64,000 nucleotides of DNA from Chamaecrista fasciculata. Its lineage: Eukaryota > Streptophyta > Magnoliopsida > Fabales > Fabaceae. Below are positions 38,437 through 50,056 of the stretch, in pieces. Position 1 is the stretch's first letter. Each line of letters opens with the position of its first letter. The notes below the pieces were generated by a model, which saw only the letters and a program-made list of their open reading frames with translations, ran no database searches and was not told the DNA's origin. The translations under genes were made by a program, and so were the position numbers. The stretch lies in contig QANZ01051717.1 in the NCBI GenBank assembly GCA_003254925.1, positions 1 to 64,000 on the forward strand, read 5' to 3'.

Positions 38437-38630
38437 TATTTATTTTTTTTAACAAAAAGTTTAAATGAGTTGAGTCTCGGGGCTCACCAAGGTAAGGACA
38501 TGTCTCCAGACTCTATGAACGCTTATAAAGGTACTTACAGATCACCTACCAAAAAGGCCCTCGCATAAGTAGCGGGATTCAAACTCACTGTCTTGTGGAT
38601 TATGAGTCAATTTTTATATTGACTTCGGCT
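38437..38630 (-). mobile_element. tRNA-derived SINE, copy 2
   Basis: On the minus strand: a tRNA-like head with a good B-box-like stretch (GAGTTTGAATCCCGC). The body then reads GAGGGCC, GTACCTTTATAAGCGTTCATAGAG and CTTACCTTGGTGAGCC, ending in AAAAAAAATAAATAAATAAA. It shares the body with the copy at 13428-13630. Confidence 0.65.
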
Positions 38631-38844
38631 TAATTTTAATCAAGACTCATGGTCATTCCCTATTATTACATATTCAATATGTATTAGGAAATGTAAATTT
38701 AGTGGGAGGGGAGCTGATTTTTGAGATAAAATAAAAGTGTAAAACTTTGAAATTATCCATATAAATCATAAGTTTTAAGTATTTAAGAACAATTATACAA
38801 ATTAAAAGAGAAAATAAATAAAGACGTAAATTATATGATTTAAG

Positions 38845-39190
38845 TAAGGTGGATAAAATGGATGGGAGAAAGATTTGGGGTTATTGTAATAGAAGAGTAC
38901 CACTTAAATTAAAAAGAAAATTTTACTACACAATTTTAAGGCCTGCTTTACTATATGATACTGAATGTTAGGTAAAAAAAAATCAATATGAGCACAACTT
39001 AAATGTGACTAGGAGGATAATGATATGTTAGACAAGCGATTATACTAGAAATGATAAAATAATGAATAAGTGTATGATAAAGTTAGGATAGCACCTATAA
39101 TAGAAAAGTGGGTTTTTTTTTTGGCCAGAATAGAAAAGTGAGTTGAACATGTCTTAATAAGTAATTTGATCATGTATAAAGAAGGTCTTT
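38845..39190 (+). mobile_element. RTE-clade LINE relic
   Basis: Translation in this stretch gives RRVPLKLKRKFYYT, RPALLYDTEC and, further on, NVTRRIM, TRNDKI and MIKLG. These align with the C-terminal RTE motif series (RVPLKLKGKFYRT, RPAMLYGTECW, VAEMRMLRW, TRKDRIRN, KVGVAPI). Stops and frame changes run throughout. A plain LINE fossil without visible ends. Confidence 0.75.
39099..39140 (-). mobile_element. Tail-only retroposition scar 3
   Basis: AATAGAAAAGTG at 39099-39110 and 39129-39140 encloses 18 bp, GG then poly(T) then GGCCAG; on the minus strand CTGGCC plus poly(A). It lies inside the RTE relic, so it is younger than it. Confidence 0.6.
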
Positions 39191-39654
39191 AAGATTTCGA
39201 TACCTAGAGTAGATTAGATAAATGAAAGCTCAATAATTTAAAGAAATTGTATATCAAAGAAAACTATCGTAAAAACTATTCCAAAATATTTATTTATTAA
39301 TAATATAATTTAACCATAAAAATATGAAATCATAAAATACCTTGGTATCTATAAAACATGCCACTGATATAGACAAAAGATACGATACAGACATATTGAT
39401 ATGTCAAATTCTTAATATTATACAACGCAACACAACATATATTTATATATATCAAAAAATTAATTTTATATTATAAAACTTATGAATATATGTCATATAA
39501 GTGTCATATGGATGTCGGACACGACGAATACATATCTGACACGACGACACGCTATCAAAATAAAAGCGTCCATGCTTTATAAAGTTGATATCAATCAATC
39601 TATATTCGATTTAGATTATTCTTGTATTCGATTTATATATCAATCTATAACTAG

Positions 39655-39702
39655 TGAACTCCACGGTTGTTTTTTTTTTGATACATTGAACTCCACGGTT
39701 GT
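39655..39702 (-). mobile_element. Tail-only retroposition scar 4
   Basis: A 16-bp repeat TGAACTCCACGGTTGT (39655-39670, 39687-39702) encloses poly(T) plus GATACAT; on the minus strand ATGTATC plus poly(A). Confidence 0.65.
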
Positions 39703-39868
39703 GAGAAAATGATTTTGATTATTTTTGTATTCGATTTATATATCATCAACGTAACATAGTCATAATTCATAACACAAACAGCAGTATATCTTACTAATTT
39801 ATAAAACTTCAAAATTGTCTACGTTGTGTCGTTGTTACTTGTTAATGCCATATATATATATATATATA

Positions 39869-39901
39869 CTAGGGGTTTTTCGTGCCCTAACGGGCACGAA
39901 A
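39869..39901 (-). mobile_element. Helitron 3' terminus, minus orientation
   Basis: On the minus strand: a 10-bp hairpin TTTCGTGCCC / GGGCACGAAA (39892-39901, 39878-39887), then AACCC and CTAG (39869-39872) followed by T in an (AT)n target. Classic Helitron 3' structure, same family as 35894-35925. Its body extends to higher coordinates; no Rep/helicase is seen. Confidence 0.78.
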
Positions 39902-40969
39902 ATATGTATATTATGTTTGATTTGACATTTGTAGTTATTCAGTGACGTCTAAATAATATATTTTTATTATTCAAGGACTAAATCGTTAGAAGTGTGAAAA
40001 TTAAAAGACTAAATAATAAGTTTTTATTTTCTTAAATCTCATCTAAAACTTTCTCTCTCTTTATCTATAAAGTTAGCCAATTATCAAGTACCACATGTTT
40101 ATTTCTTATTTTTTTTAATTTAATTATTTTTTACCAACCAAAAGGGTCCTCAGACATATAATATAGTATTGATGTATTAATACATACGTGTGTTGAAAAA
40201 TTAATTTAGATAAAGCCGTAGATATAGGAGAAGATTGAGGAACACAAAAATTTAAAAGAGAGATTTATTAATTTCTATCTAATAATTTATGAGTATATTT
40301 ATTAATTAATTTGTTGGATGGCACTGACGTAGTACAACATTATATGTTGAACATTTAAGGACACGTTTGCTGCGCGGATAAAAAAATAGTCTTTAGATTA
40401 TGAAGTTTTGATTAAGTTAATCTTATGTTTAATATACAAATTAAGAAAATAATCTTGAGAATATTATATTTCCAAAAATGACTTAATCCCATGGAACTTC
40501 AAGTTTTTTAATCCCACTTAACGAGATGGGATTAGAAAATCCCATCATGGCATGAGATTATTTTTACTAACTGAATTGACTATAATAACAATAATAGTGC
40601 ATCCAAGCAAATATTTCACATACTTGGACTTAAACACTACATCAACTTAATATATATTTATTTATGAAAAATATTAATATTAATTATTGTTAATTTTGGA
40701 AAATGGAAACGTTTTTAGAATATTTATTATTTTGAAAATTATGTCAATTATATTTTGAAAAAATAATTCGTATACTAAGAGACCCCTAACACTTCTTAAC
40801 TATGTTACACTTGAACGAGTACAGGTATCGGGTTCGGCTAGTTTTCAAAATTATGGGGTATGAGTACAACAAGGTTTATTTAAATATAAAATTATAAAAC
40901 ATAAATTTATATATGTTTCTTTTTTCGTAAAAGTGTGAATATTTTGTTTATCAATCTAAAAAAAATGAA
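39902..40969. other. AT-rich, probable Helitron body
   Basis: No gene seen. 39955-40030 carries GACTAAATCG / TAAAAGACTAAATAATAAG, mirrored upstream of the plus-oriented Helitron end (about 35835-35880), so this part is Helitron-derived. Confidence 0.4.
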
Positions 40970-41403
40970 GTTCTAGTAGATGTTTTGACTAAACTCATTT
41001 TTAAAGTATTATTTGATCTTGTATCCTAATATCCCCCCAACTGGATGGAGAAAGAACTAGCCAAGAGTAATTTGTAACTCCGATTTTATTGCATTTAGAT
41101 TTGAAACGAGAGATATAAGAAAATTTATTAAACAAACGGCTCATTTTCGAGCACGATTTTATGCTTGATTTGACGTCGTTTGCCAATGACTCTAATTAGG
41201 CAAATAAAGAACTTATCAAATTTAACCGGTAACTCTGATTTAATCGCATTCAAGTTTTAAATGAGAGAGATATGACCATATTCAATATTTAAGGGTCAAT
41301 GACGAAACTTTTAGAAAATATTAAGGATCAAAACAAAATGAAAAATAATTAGGGACCGAAACGAAATTTTGGGTTAACATTAGGGACCAAAATAGGTTTT
41401 TGA
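40970..41403. mobile_element. Partial MULE-type MITE
   Basis: Right half and centre of the 31708-32485 family (GAAAGAACTAGCCAAGAG, GATTTGAAACGAGAG, AATTTAGGGACCGAAACG-type blocks) ending AGGTTTTTGACC. The left arm is not recognisable. Confidence 0.65.
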
Positions 41404-41527
41404 CCAAGAATTTTTCAACAACTACAAATTTGTGATTTGGACAAAAAAGTGAACTTTTTTTTTTTTAAGTAAACCCTGGTTTCTCTTTTCTTTTTTTCAA
41501 AAAAGATGTATCTTTCATTCATGAGAA

Positions 41528-44500
41528 GCAAGATGCCACGGGTAGATCAGGTGGATTAGCTTTATTTTGGAAGCAAGATGTCAATGTATCAATTCTATCC
41601 TTTTGTAAAAACTTTATCCACATGAAGGTGGACATGAATGAAATTAGTATTTCGGGTACGTGACAGGAGTGTATGGTGATCCTAATGCAAATTCCAAGAG
41701 TCTAGTTTGGGAAAATATTACAAGTTTAAATTTCCCCCACAACCAATCGTGGCTTTGCTGTGGAGACTTCAATGAGGTGCTGGCCCAACATGAGAAAGAT
41801 GGGCTGAGGCCCAGTGATAATAAAAACATTGAAAATTTTTGAAATTTCCTTTACAACAATAACCTCCTTGATATGGAGTTAAAAGGTTGTAGGTACACAT
41901 GGAGTAACAACCGTGAAGATGAGTTGGTGAGGGAGAGGATTAACAGAATGGTGTGTAATGGGCCTTGGCAATTCAAATTTCCTGATGCGTCCCTTCATGC
42001 TCTCCCTTCTTTGGGTTCGGACCACTCCCCACTTGTCCTCCATCTGCAAAAGCAGTTCAACAGAAGGAAAAAATGCTTCAATTATGAGGAATTCTGGGAT
42101 GACCAAGAGGAGCTCCCCACTATCATCAGTTCTGAGTGGTATCGGCTACAGTCGTCTTTGATCACAGAGAAAATTAAAAGTGTCAAGCTGGGTTTGGAAG
42201 ATTGGAGTAGAGGCAAGTTCAAGAAGGCACTTGTGGAAATTGCAAAAATTAAGAAGCAGTTAGTTAGGCTTGAAAACAATGATAATGCTTGCGAAAATAT
42301 GAAGGAAATAAAGAAGTGCAAGGAGGATATCAACAAACTTTGGGAGCGGGAAGAACTGTTTTGGAAGGCAAGATCTAGACTGATGTGGCTTAAAGGGGGA
42401 AATAAAAACTCTAAATGCTTCCATGCTACTACCATACAGAGAAGAGCAAGGAATAGAGTGACTAGACTTAAAGATGAAAATGGCACGTGGATTGAGGAGG
42501 AGAAGGAGCTGCAATCTCATCAAGAATCATTTTGCCTACCTTTTCAACTCTGAAAATTCTAGTGATGGAGAGGCTATCACGAATATTATTCAACCTAAGA
42601 TCACAGAGGCAATGAATCAGGGTTTGCTCAAACCAGTGGAGGAATGGGAGGTCAGAAATGCTGTGTTTGGGCTGGGTGCTCACAAGGCCCCTGACCCAGA
42701 TGGTCTTAATGGCCTGTTCTATCAAAGACACTGGAATACCATTAAAGGGGATGTGGTGGATATGGTGAAACAATTTTTCCTTCAGGGTAGCTTCCCAAAT
42801 GAGCTCAATGAAACCCACATTGCTCTCATTCCCAAGATTCCCAGACCTGAAGAAGTCAGCCATTTTAGGCCTATCAGCTGCTGTAATTTCATATACAAGG
42901 TAATTTCTAAAGTTCTCGCAGATAGGATGAAAGATACTCTGCAGAATGTAATTTCAGATGCTCAAAGTGCTTTTATAAAAGGGAGGCAAATCCAGGATAA
43001 CATAGTGACCGGACACCCGTCTTAAGGTGTCACGGAGCAATCAAGTTTAATTATACTCGAGCCTCGCAAGTATAACTATATTTATTAAAATATAGTATAG
43101 ATGCTCACCCAAGGTCGAACTCTCGCGGAACTCAATGTGATGAGGTAAGAAGAATTGTGACGAAGACTATAACTTCTATTCTTGAGGGTTGTCATGATTT
43201 AATATATCTTAATGAGTCCAAACAATACTTGAGAGAAAAACCCTAGAGATGGACTATCATAGTTCGTTCATCATAAAGATTAGATAATAAAGATGCAATT
43301 ACTTTTCTATGTTGGAACATGCATTTAAACTATAAACACAATCAATCAAACAATAGAGAGGATACAAGTTAGGATTGGTAACTCATCCAAGACTAGATTC
43401 ATGAGCTATTTGCCAAAGCTCTTCGGGACAATCTATATTATTGTCACATCGGAACAATAAACAAACATATTTGTATATATATCAAAGGCGCTCCTAATAT
43501 GCAAATAAGATATTGTAAACCACCCTTTAGCAAACCCTAAAGAGCTACTTCGTTAATCGTGAGAGAGACAGACTCCGGAAATGTCAAGGTCCCATTACTT
43601 TAGCAAAATATGATCTACTACTTATATATAACGAACTTTAACAAGTACACTTGAAAGAGTTAGTCATACCTCATAAATGCAACATCAACATCTGGACTTA
43701 ACAACGAAACATGGTGAACTCAAGTTACATCCTTGAGGCATTCCTCAAGTATCTACCTACTTAGTTACTCATGCTCTAAGATGAGAACTATTCTATTCTA
43801 AAGAGAGAATTGGAGTTTTCTTCGTGAAATTGGTGCTCTGAGCGTAGAATGACGACCTCTATTTATAGTGTGGAGTAGTGTGCTTAATCCGCAAGTCAAG
43901 GGGAAAAAATCACCTCTGGGTTGTGGGTTGAGCTGCCCAAATCAACGGTGCAGCGAAATATCTGCGATATTTCGATTATATCTTTGTATCTTGAATCGTG
44001 GCCGTGCAAAACATACTCTACTGCTTCGGATTATTCTGAGCCGCGAGATTTCCAATCTGAGTCGCTGGCTCAAAGAGGCGGCGCAGATCCAGAGTCTTCT
44101 GAAGCTTATCTGCTGACGTCTTATTCCAGAATATTCTTGAGCCTTGTAAATTCCGTGTTTGAGCCGGCGGCCCATGTGGCGGCGCGAAAATATTCTTTGC
44201 TCAACGCGATCTTTTAAAATATTCTGATATTTCCTTCTTGGTTTGGCCTTGTTTGGATATCTGAAACACTGAATAAACCATTAAGTAGCACCTATTTATA
44301 AAATACAATAAATAACGCTAATTAACTTATTTTATCCACTTTATTCCACCATACCTTAGTGTTGCCCTTAGCATATTAATTGGTCTAATTATAATATATT
44401 ATTATTATAAACACATTAAAAGAAGGCCAAATAACTTGTTCACTTTTGGGCTGATCACATAGTCATTGCACATGAAATATTCCACAGTTTAAAATCTAAT

Positions 44501-47196
44501 GGCGGCAGAAAACCCAAAACTCTAGTTGTCAAGTTAGACATGAGTAAAGCTTATGATAGACTAGAATGGAGATTCATTGCTAATATGATGCGTGCCCTAG
44601 GCTTTGCGGACCAATGGGTGAGACTTATCATGACATGTATTTCTACAGTTTCCTACAGAATCAAGTTAAATGGCAACATAGGGGAGAAGTTCAATTCCTC
44701 TAGGGGCTTGAGACAGGGTGACCCCATCTCTCCATACCTTTTCATCATTGTTGCTGAAGGCCTTTCCACTCTTCTCGATTCTGTTGTTGTTAGAGGTGTT
44801 ATCTCCGGAGTACAACTTGCACGCACAGGCCCCACTCTCTCACATCTTATGTATGCTGATGACTCTATGATTCTGACTAAAGCTAATGTTGAGGAGGTGT
44901 ATGCTCTTCTATAGATTCTTAACACTTACTCTAGCGCTTGTGGTCAGAAAATCAATGTTGCTAAATCAGAACTGTTATTCAGCAGAGATGTTTTTGAAGG
45001 CACTAAAAATGACATTACTAGTATCTTGGGTATGCCCATTGCGGTTTCTCCTTCCAAATACTTGGGGCTCCCGGGCAATTGGCATGGGTCTAAGACCCAA
45101 GCCCTGACTTGGCTTAAAGATAGGGTCTGGAACAAAATTCAGGGGTGGAAAGAACACTATTTATCCCAAGCTGGGAAAGAGGTCCTTATTAAATCTGTTA
45201 TTCAGGGATGTACCTACATCATGTCTGTCTTTGCAATCCCAAAGTCGTTTTACAACAAGCTGTCTAGTCTTATAGCAAGATTCTGGTGGAGAAATTCGGG
45301 GAAAGAGCGAGGCATTCACTAGAAAAAATGGTCCCAACTCAAAAAACATAAGAGTGAGGGTGGGTTTGGTTTTAGGGACTTTCATGCAATGAACATTGCC
45401 CTTATTGCTAAACAGGTTTGGAGAATTGAGAATAACCCTAATGCTCTATGGGTGAAGGTCCTCAAGAGTCTCTATTTCCCAGGCAATACTGTTTGGGATG
45501 CGAAGAAGGGGAGAAAGGCTTCCTAGGGATGGATGAGTATCCTTAAGGGTAGAGATTTTCTCAACAAACACAAAGCTTGGCATGTGCGTAATGGGAAGAA
45601 GATAAATTTGTGCGGGGACAAGTGGCTACATAGTGGAGATAGAATATGGTTTAATTATGAGTTTCTTAAACAAGCCTCACTTAGTGTGTTGCTTTCTGAT
45701 GGTGAAGACAACTGGGATTTGGCCAAGCTGGATAGTTTACTCCCTAGGGACATTGCACGGAAGGTGGTGGCCACTCCCATTAACTCCCACTTAAGGGAAG
45801 ATGGAGTTTTCTGGCCATACTCCACAAACGGGACGTATTCTGTCAAATCAGGTTATAAAATTGCTCAACTAGATGTGGGAGAAGGAAGTAGCATTGACAA
45901 TTCCAGTGTAAATCATGAGAAACATCTGTGGAACTGTGTTTGGAAGGCTAAAGTCAAACCTAAGGTCAAGAATTTCATTTGGAGGCTAGTAAGTGATGCT
46001 CTACCTACCAAGGTTAATCTTTTCAAGAGGGGTTTGGGATACTCAAACTGTTGCCCTATATGTCATAATAACATTGAAACAGCGGAGCATTTATTCCTTG
46101 GGTGCAATTGGGTTAAAGGTGTGTGGTTTGGCTCTATTCTACAGTGGTCAGTCGAAGATGATGTTAGCAGAGGCTTTAAAGAATGGGTTACTGGCAAAAT
46201 CAGTGTGATTAATAAGGTTGGTGGGGAGGATAATGCTTTCCTAATTGCTCTTTTTTTCAACCTACTATGGGATATCTGGCTAGCACGCAACAAACATCTT
46301 TTTGAGAATACTAAGGTAAATCCTCATAACACTATCTCTGTCGCCTATGAGTCCAGTCTCGAATTCATTCAAGCTACTTCTAAAAATCATTTACAGAGTT
46401 CAAATCAGAGCACCACTGTTACGAACGCCCCTAGTACTACCTGGTCCCCTCCTCCCCCAAATACAATGAAATTAAATGTGGACGCTGCTTTTGATACTAA
46501 CCTGATGAAGGGGGCCATCGCGGTTGTGGCAAGGGACGAAACTGGTACTTTCTTAACCGGATCTACTATAACTATTGTGTGCAGTTCCCCAATTGCAACT
46601 GAAGCGTGTGCGGTCAAAGAAGTTGCTATTATGGCGGCAGCTTTTGACTCCTATGATGTTGTAATTGAATTCGATTGTTTGAATGTCATCAAAGCTTGCA
46701 AAGAGTCTTCTCCCCCTTAGCAAATCTGTGCCTTTGTTGACGAGATTAAGAAATTATTGAATGATAACAGCAAAATCAGAGTGAAATGGATTAGAAGATC
46801 CGCAAACACTGTTGCGGACATGGTGGCAAAGCTTATGCTAGAAGGAAACTTACCCAGGTTTTGGACTTGGATGATGCCAATCAAGGTTAGAGCGGCGCTT
46901 CTGGAGGACAAATTTGTTTGCCGATCTTCTTCCTAATTTCCCTCCCTTGCTGTTTCTGTGTTCTTGTTCGAGTTCTGCGTGCCTCCCAGTCTTGGTGTGT
47001 TGCCTTGACTGTTTCTCTTCTCCCTCTTCTGGGAGTTTCTTTCTTCATTGTGGTTTCTTGGGAGTTTAGGGGCTGCCGTTTCAGTTGCTAGCTTGTACCC
47101 CTTAGTGGACTTCCGAACCCCCCATCGCTTGTTTGTTTTTTCTCGGATGGGCTTGTATCTATCTCTCATGGGCTGCCATGAGTTTGACAAAAAAAA
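41528..47196 (+). mobile_element. L1-type LINE, 5'-truncated, split by a solo LTR
   Basis: Non-LTR retrotransposon flanked by the 11-bp duplication ATTCATGAGAA (41517-41527, 47197-47207) with a short poly(A) before the right copy. About 4.2 kb remain without the LTR insert. It starts inside the APE endonuclease (GRSGGLALFW; CGDFNEVL; SDHSPLVL near 42030). The reverse transcriptase follows (PDPDGLNGLFYQ, IALIPKI, FRPISCCN, then after the insert KLDMSKAYDRLEW, LRQGDPISPYLF, YADDSM near 44855). A zf-RVT domain (about 45835-46140, ending CPICHNNIETAEHLFLGC) and an RNase H domain (KLNVDAAFD, about 46465, onward) complete it, with a stop at 46936. The frame has stops near 41842, 44914, 45322, 45525 and 46720 and one frameshift near 42510, so it is dead. 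Confidence 0.93.
43006..44457 (+). mobile_element. Solo LTR inserted in the LINE
   Basis: A 1452-bp segment running TGACCGGACACCCGTC to GGGCTGATCA, flanked by the 5-bp duplication CATAG (43001-43005, 44458-44462). TG...CA ends plus a 5-bp duplication and no internal region make it a fossil solo LTR. ACCGGACACCCGTC starts recall Ty3/gypsy LTRs, but the lineage is unproven. Small open frames inside are by-products. It is younger than the LINE. Confidence 0.88.
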
Positions 47197-47207
47197 ATTC
47201 ATGAGAA

Positions 47208-47600
47208 AAGTGACGTAAGGTCATATACCAAGGACACCAAATAAGGTATAAAAACAAAGCCTCAGGGTTTACCAAAAAAAAAAAAACCTCACGTTCCTAG
47301 AAACATATACACCAAACATATACACCAAAAGCTCCTAGACAACACAGCAAGAAAGTGCTTCTTTGCGGCTGCTAGGTTGTTTTTTTTTGTCTGATCTGTT
47401 GGTTGTAACTTGTAACTTTTTTCAGTTTTTGTTTTGGGTCCAATTCTGGGCTGAAATCAAATCCTTGTTGGATGTTCATTTCTTACTTCAAGTTGGGCCT
47501 CACTTTGCATTGGGCTTACTCTGCCACACTGAAGCCCTAAAAATCTAAACTAAAAATAATTTTAAAAAATTGCACTAAGAAAACGAAGACAAAGACGTCT
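47208..47600. other. Upstream flank of the lysine-rich gene
   Basis: Between the LINE target duplication and the probable 5' exon. The CAGGGTTTACC here (about 47263) is the reverse complement of the pre-LINE GTAAACCCTGG (about 41469), so the LINE sits in a short inverted repeat. The promoter of the following gene is expected here; no clear TATA box placed. Confidence 0.4.
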
Positions 47601-47876
47601 GAATTGCAAGCTTCGAAGTTGAAACGAAGCTTTCTTCCGAGAAAACCTAACAACATAACGGCGAGAACCGTCGTTCATCTCTGGCCACAGAAGAAGCAGC
47701 AACTCGTTCGAACGGGGCAGTTGAGAGATTGATTTTGAGTAACTGAGCTGATTGTTCAAGTACCTAGTTTCCTCATTCTTTCCCACTGAGACCGTCGACG
47801 CCGACAGCAACTAGCAGAACCCAGCGACGGTGACAGACGCAGCGCTTGCCGACGACGGAAACCACCCTGGCCACCG
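47601..47876 (+). other. Probable non-coding first exon
   Basis: Less AT-rich, exon-like sequence ending GGCCACCG/GTAAGCCC, a strong splice donor at 47877. A matching acceptor TTTTGTCCTAG lies at 48930-48931, 30 nt before the start codon of the lysine-rich protein. The intron (47877-48931) is T-rich and has no open frame of note. The transcription start is not determined. Confidence 0.6.
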
Positions 47877-48961
47877 GTAAGCCCTTCTTTTCTCCGTTTG
47901 GAATGTTTGGCTCTTGTACTGTAAGGGTTTTTTGCGGAACATGATTTGCTATTGGATGTTGTTTATTATGTTGCTTATGACATTAAGGGAACTATGCTGC
48001 TAATGTTTCATGAATATTTGCTCTGCTTCTCAGGAAATGTTAGCACTTAGCAGAAAAAATGTGTCAATACTCCTAACAAGTTCTTTTGTACTTTGTCTGT
48101 TTTTCTCTTGCTAAAATTTGCTTTGTTTTCTTACTTTTTCTAACCTCTGATAAAAATCGTCTATTAATTTTACATCATCCATGATGAACTTTTGTCTTAA
48201 GATTAAAAGATTATTCTCTCTCTAATGTCTGCTATAGATTTTGTCCAAATGATGAGTTAATCTTTCTGGAAATAGTAAACGAGTGTGAAAAGTAATGCAT
48301 TGGGTTGACATATGATGATTTGGGTATTCATGTAGTCCTATGCCTATCTGATACTACTGAGGTATTCAGGAAGGCATAGAAAAATGGTTTTGGAAGAAGC
48401 ATTGGAAGTCCAAATAATTTTATTGCTTGAAGCCTTAAATTATGTGTTTGTTTGAGGAAAAAACTTATTTAAGGTTTCTTATACTTATATCTTTGCTATA
48501 AATTTCTTCAGTCATAAGCTTTATTTACATACTTTTTCTTTTATGATTGGTTGTTCAAAAAGATTTCTTTTATATTTTCTCTTTAGCATGGTTGATCATG
48601 CAAAAATCTTTTGCCATATGCCTTATTTTTATCAGTGAACTTTATAGCAAAACTATTTTCTATCTAACTGTTCTGGGGTATTTTAGCTGAATATATGTAT
48701 TCCTTTTGATGATAACATTTTTTTGGATGGAGAGGCTTTTTTTATGGGTTGAACCCATGTCTATGGTTTTATGATTTTTATGATTTAACTTCATGGCATG
48801 TGTCTGCATGTCAATTTTAATATTTGATTAGCCTCCTCTTTGAATTTTTTACTTATGATTTTAAAATTTGTTAGTTTTTTATGTATAAATGTCAGGAAAT
48901 AAAGATGTTGTTTAAATCTATTTTGTCCTAGGTACAGTGAAGGGTGAAGGCCGGGATAAAA

Positions 48962-50056
48962 ATGAAGACAATCTCTGGAAAGCCTATTTCGACGAAACCA
49001 ATCTCTCTTTCAAAAGCTACAAAAATCCTCTCAAAATTTGTCTCTGCTGAGAATGGTGCGTCACATGTCATCAATGTATATCTCAAACGGGCTTCGAGTT
49101 CATTCAAGGAGCTGAACCAGCTTCACAAAGATCTCAACTCACCACACTCTAATCGGAAGCACAAAAAGAATAGATCAGAGACTCATGATCAGAAAGAGAA
49201 AATCAAGGAAAGCTCCATTCAGATTGTTGAGCTGAATCAGGAGGCTGCACAATCTAAGAATGAGAACATTGATGAGAATGAAGAAAAACCATCTCAAACA
49301 GTTGTTGAGCTCTGTCAAGATCCCAATGATGCCACTGAGCATCATACTGAAAAAGAGGGTGGGACTGAGAAGCATAAGAAGAAGAAAAAAAAGTGTGATG
49401 TTGAGCACTTGGAGGAAGGAGGTAACGGAGTTGAAATTGTAGAGAGGAAAGGTGAAGGTGAACTCAAAACACCGACCAAAGCTGTAAATGAGGATGAAGA
49501 AAATTTGGTTGAGAGGGAGAAGCAAAAGAAGAAGAAAAAGAAACATGGGGACGAGCACAGGAAGAATGAGGTTAATGATCGAGTTGAATCTGAAGAGGGG
49601 TTAAATAAAGGGAAACCCCCTAGGAAGGCTCAAGAGAGTGTCACTCAAAGTGTTGAATCGCATAAAAAACTGGGTGATACAGGTGATGATGACAACGAGG
49701 GAATGGAGGAAGAAAAGAAACATAAAAGGGACAAGAAGAAAAAGAAAGATAAGGATGGTGTAAATAACTTAGCTGATAATAAGAGCGAGGTTGGCAAAAC
49801 AAAAGATGAGAGTGCAACACAAAAGGAGTACAGAAAAGTACTGAGCAATGGTTTAGAGGTCGAAAATGGAGGCATAGTTGATCACCAGGAACCAAAGAGT
49901 AAAAAGAAAAAGAGATATGAGGCAGAAAGCGAGGATAAAACAAATACAAATGAGGTAAAGAAAGTGCAGAAGAAGAATGAAGATGTGGAAGGCCGAGCCG
50001 AAGATCGATCTAGTGAACCCAGGAAAAAACATAAAAGGAAACATGGTGATGCTTAG
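48962..50056 (+). CDS. Lysine-rich, probably nuclear/nucleolar protein
   Basis: 364 aa in one coding exon; the ATG at 48962 (AAAATGAAG) is the first AUG after the probable splice acceptor. The first 65 residues look ordered and helical (MKTISGKPISTKPISLSKAT, then KILSKFVSAENGASHVINVY, then KRASSSFKELNQLHKDL), a block I associate with uncharacterised plant proteins. The remainder is low-complexity: alternating acidic stretches and K-rich clusters (HKKKKKK, KQKKKKKKHG, HKRDKKKKKDKD, KSKKKKRY, RKKHKRKHGDA), at least five candidate nuclear or nucleolar localisation signals. No catalytic motif. The role is unknown; rRNA or chromatin-related function would be a guess from composition alone. It converges on the laccase gene, with stop codons 507 bp apart. 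Confidence 0.82.
   Translation: MKTISGKPISTKPISLSKATKILSKFVSAENGASHVINVYLKRASSSFKELNQLHKDLNSPHSNRKHKKNRSETHDQKEKIKESSIQIVELNQEAAQSKNENIDENEEKPSQTVVELCQDPNDATEHHTEKEGGTEKHKKKKKKCDVEHLEEGGNGVEIVERKGEGELKTPTKAVNEDEENLVEREKQKKKKKKHGDEHRKNEVNDRVESEEGLNKGKPPRKAQESVTQSVESHKKLGDTGDDDNEGMEEEKKHKRDKKKKKDKDGVNNLADNKSEVGKTKDESATQKEYRKVLSNGLEVENGGIVDHQEPKSKKKKRYEAESEDKTNTNEVKKVQKKNEDVEGRAEDRSSEPRKKHKRKHGDA

Noticed and set aside
42082-42863. Long minus-strand frames opposite the LINE
   Set aside because: They mirror the reverse transcriptase coding strand and have no family resemblance.
43868-44217. Small plus-strand frames within the LINE insert
   Set aside because: They lie in a solo LTR bounded by CATAG duplications.
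48944-48961. Earlier start of the lysine-rich protein
   Set aside because: It would need a GTG start; the first ATG after the splice acceptor is 48962.
49175-49949. Minus-strand frames rich in L, F and S
   Set aside because: Antisense of the lysine-rich gene's AAG/GAA codons.
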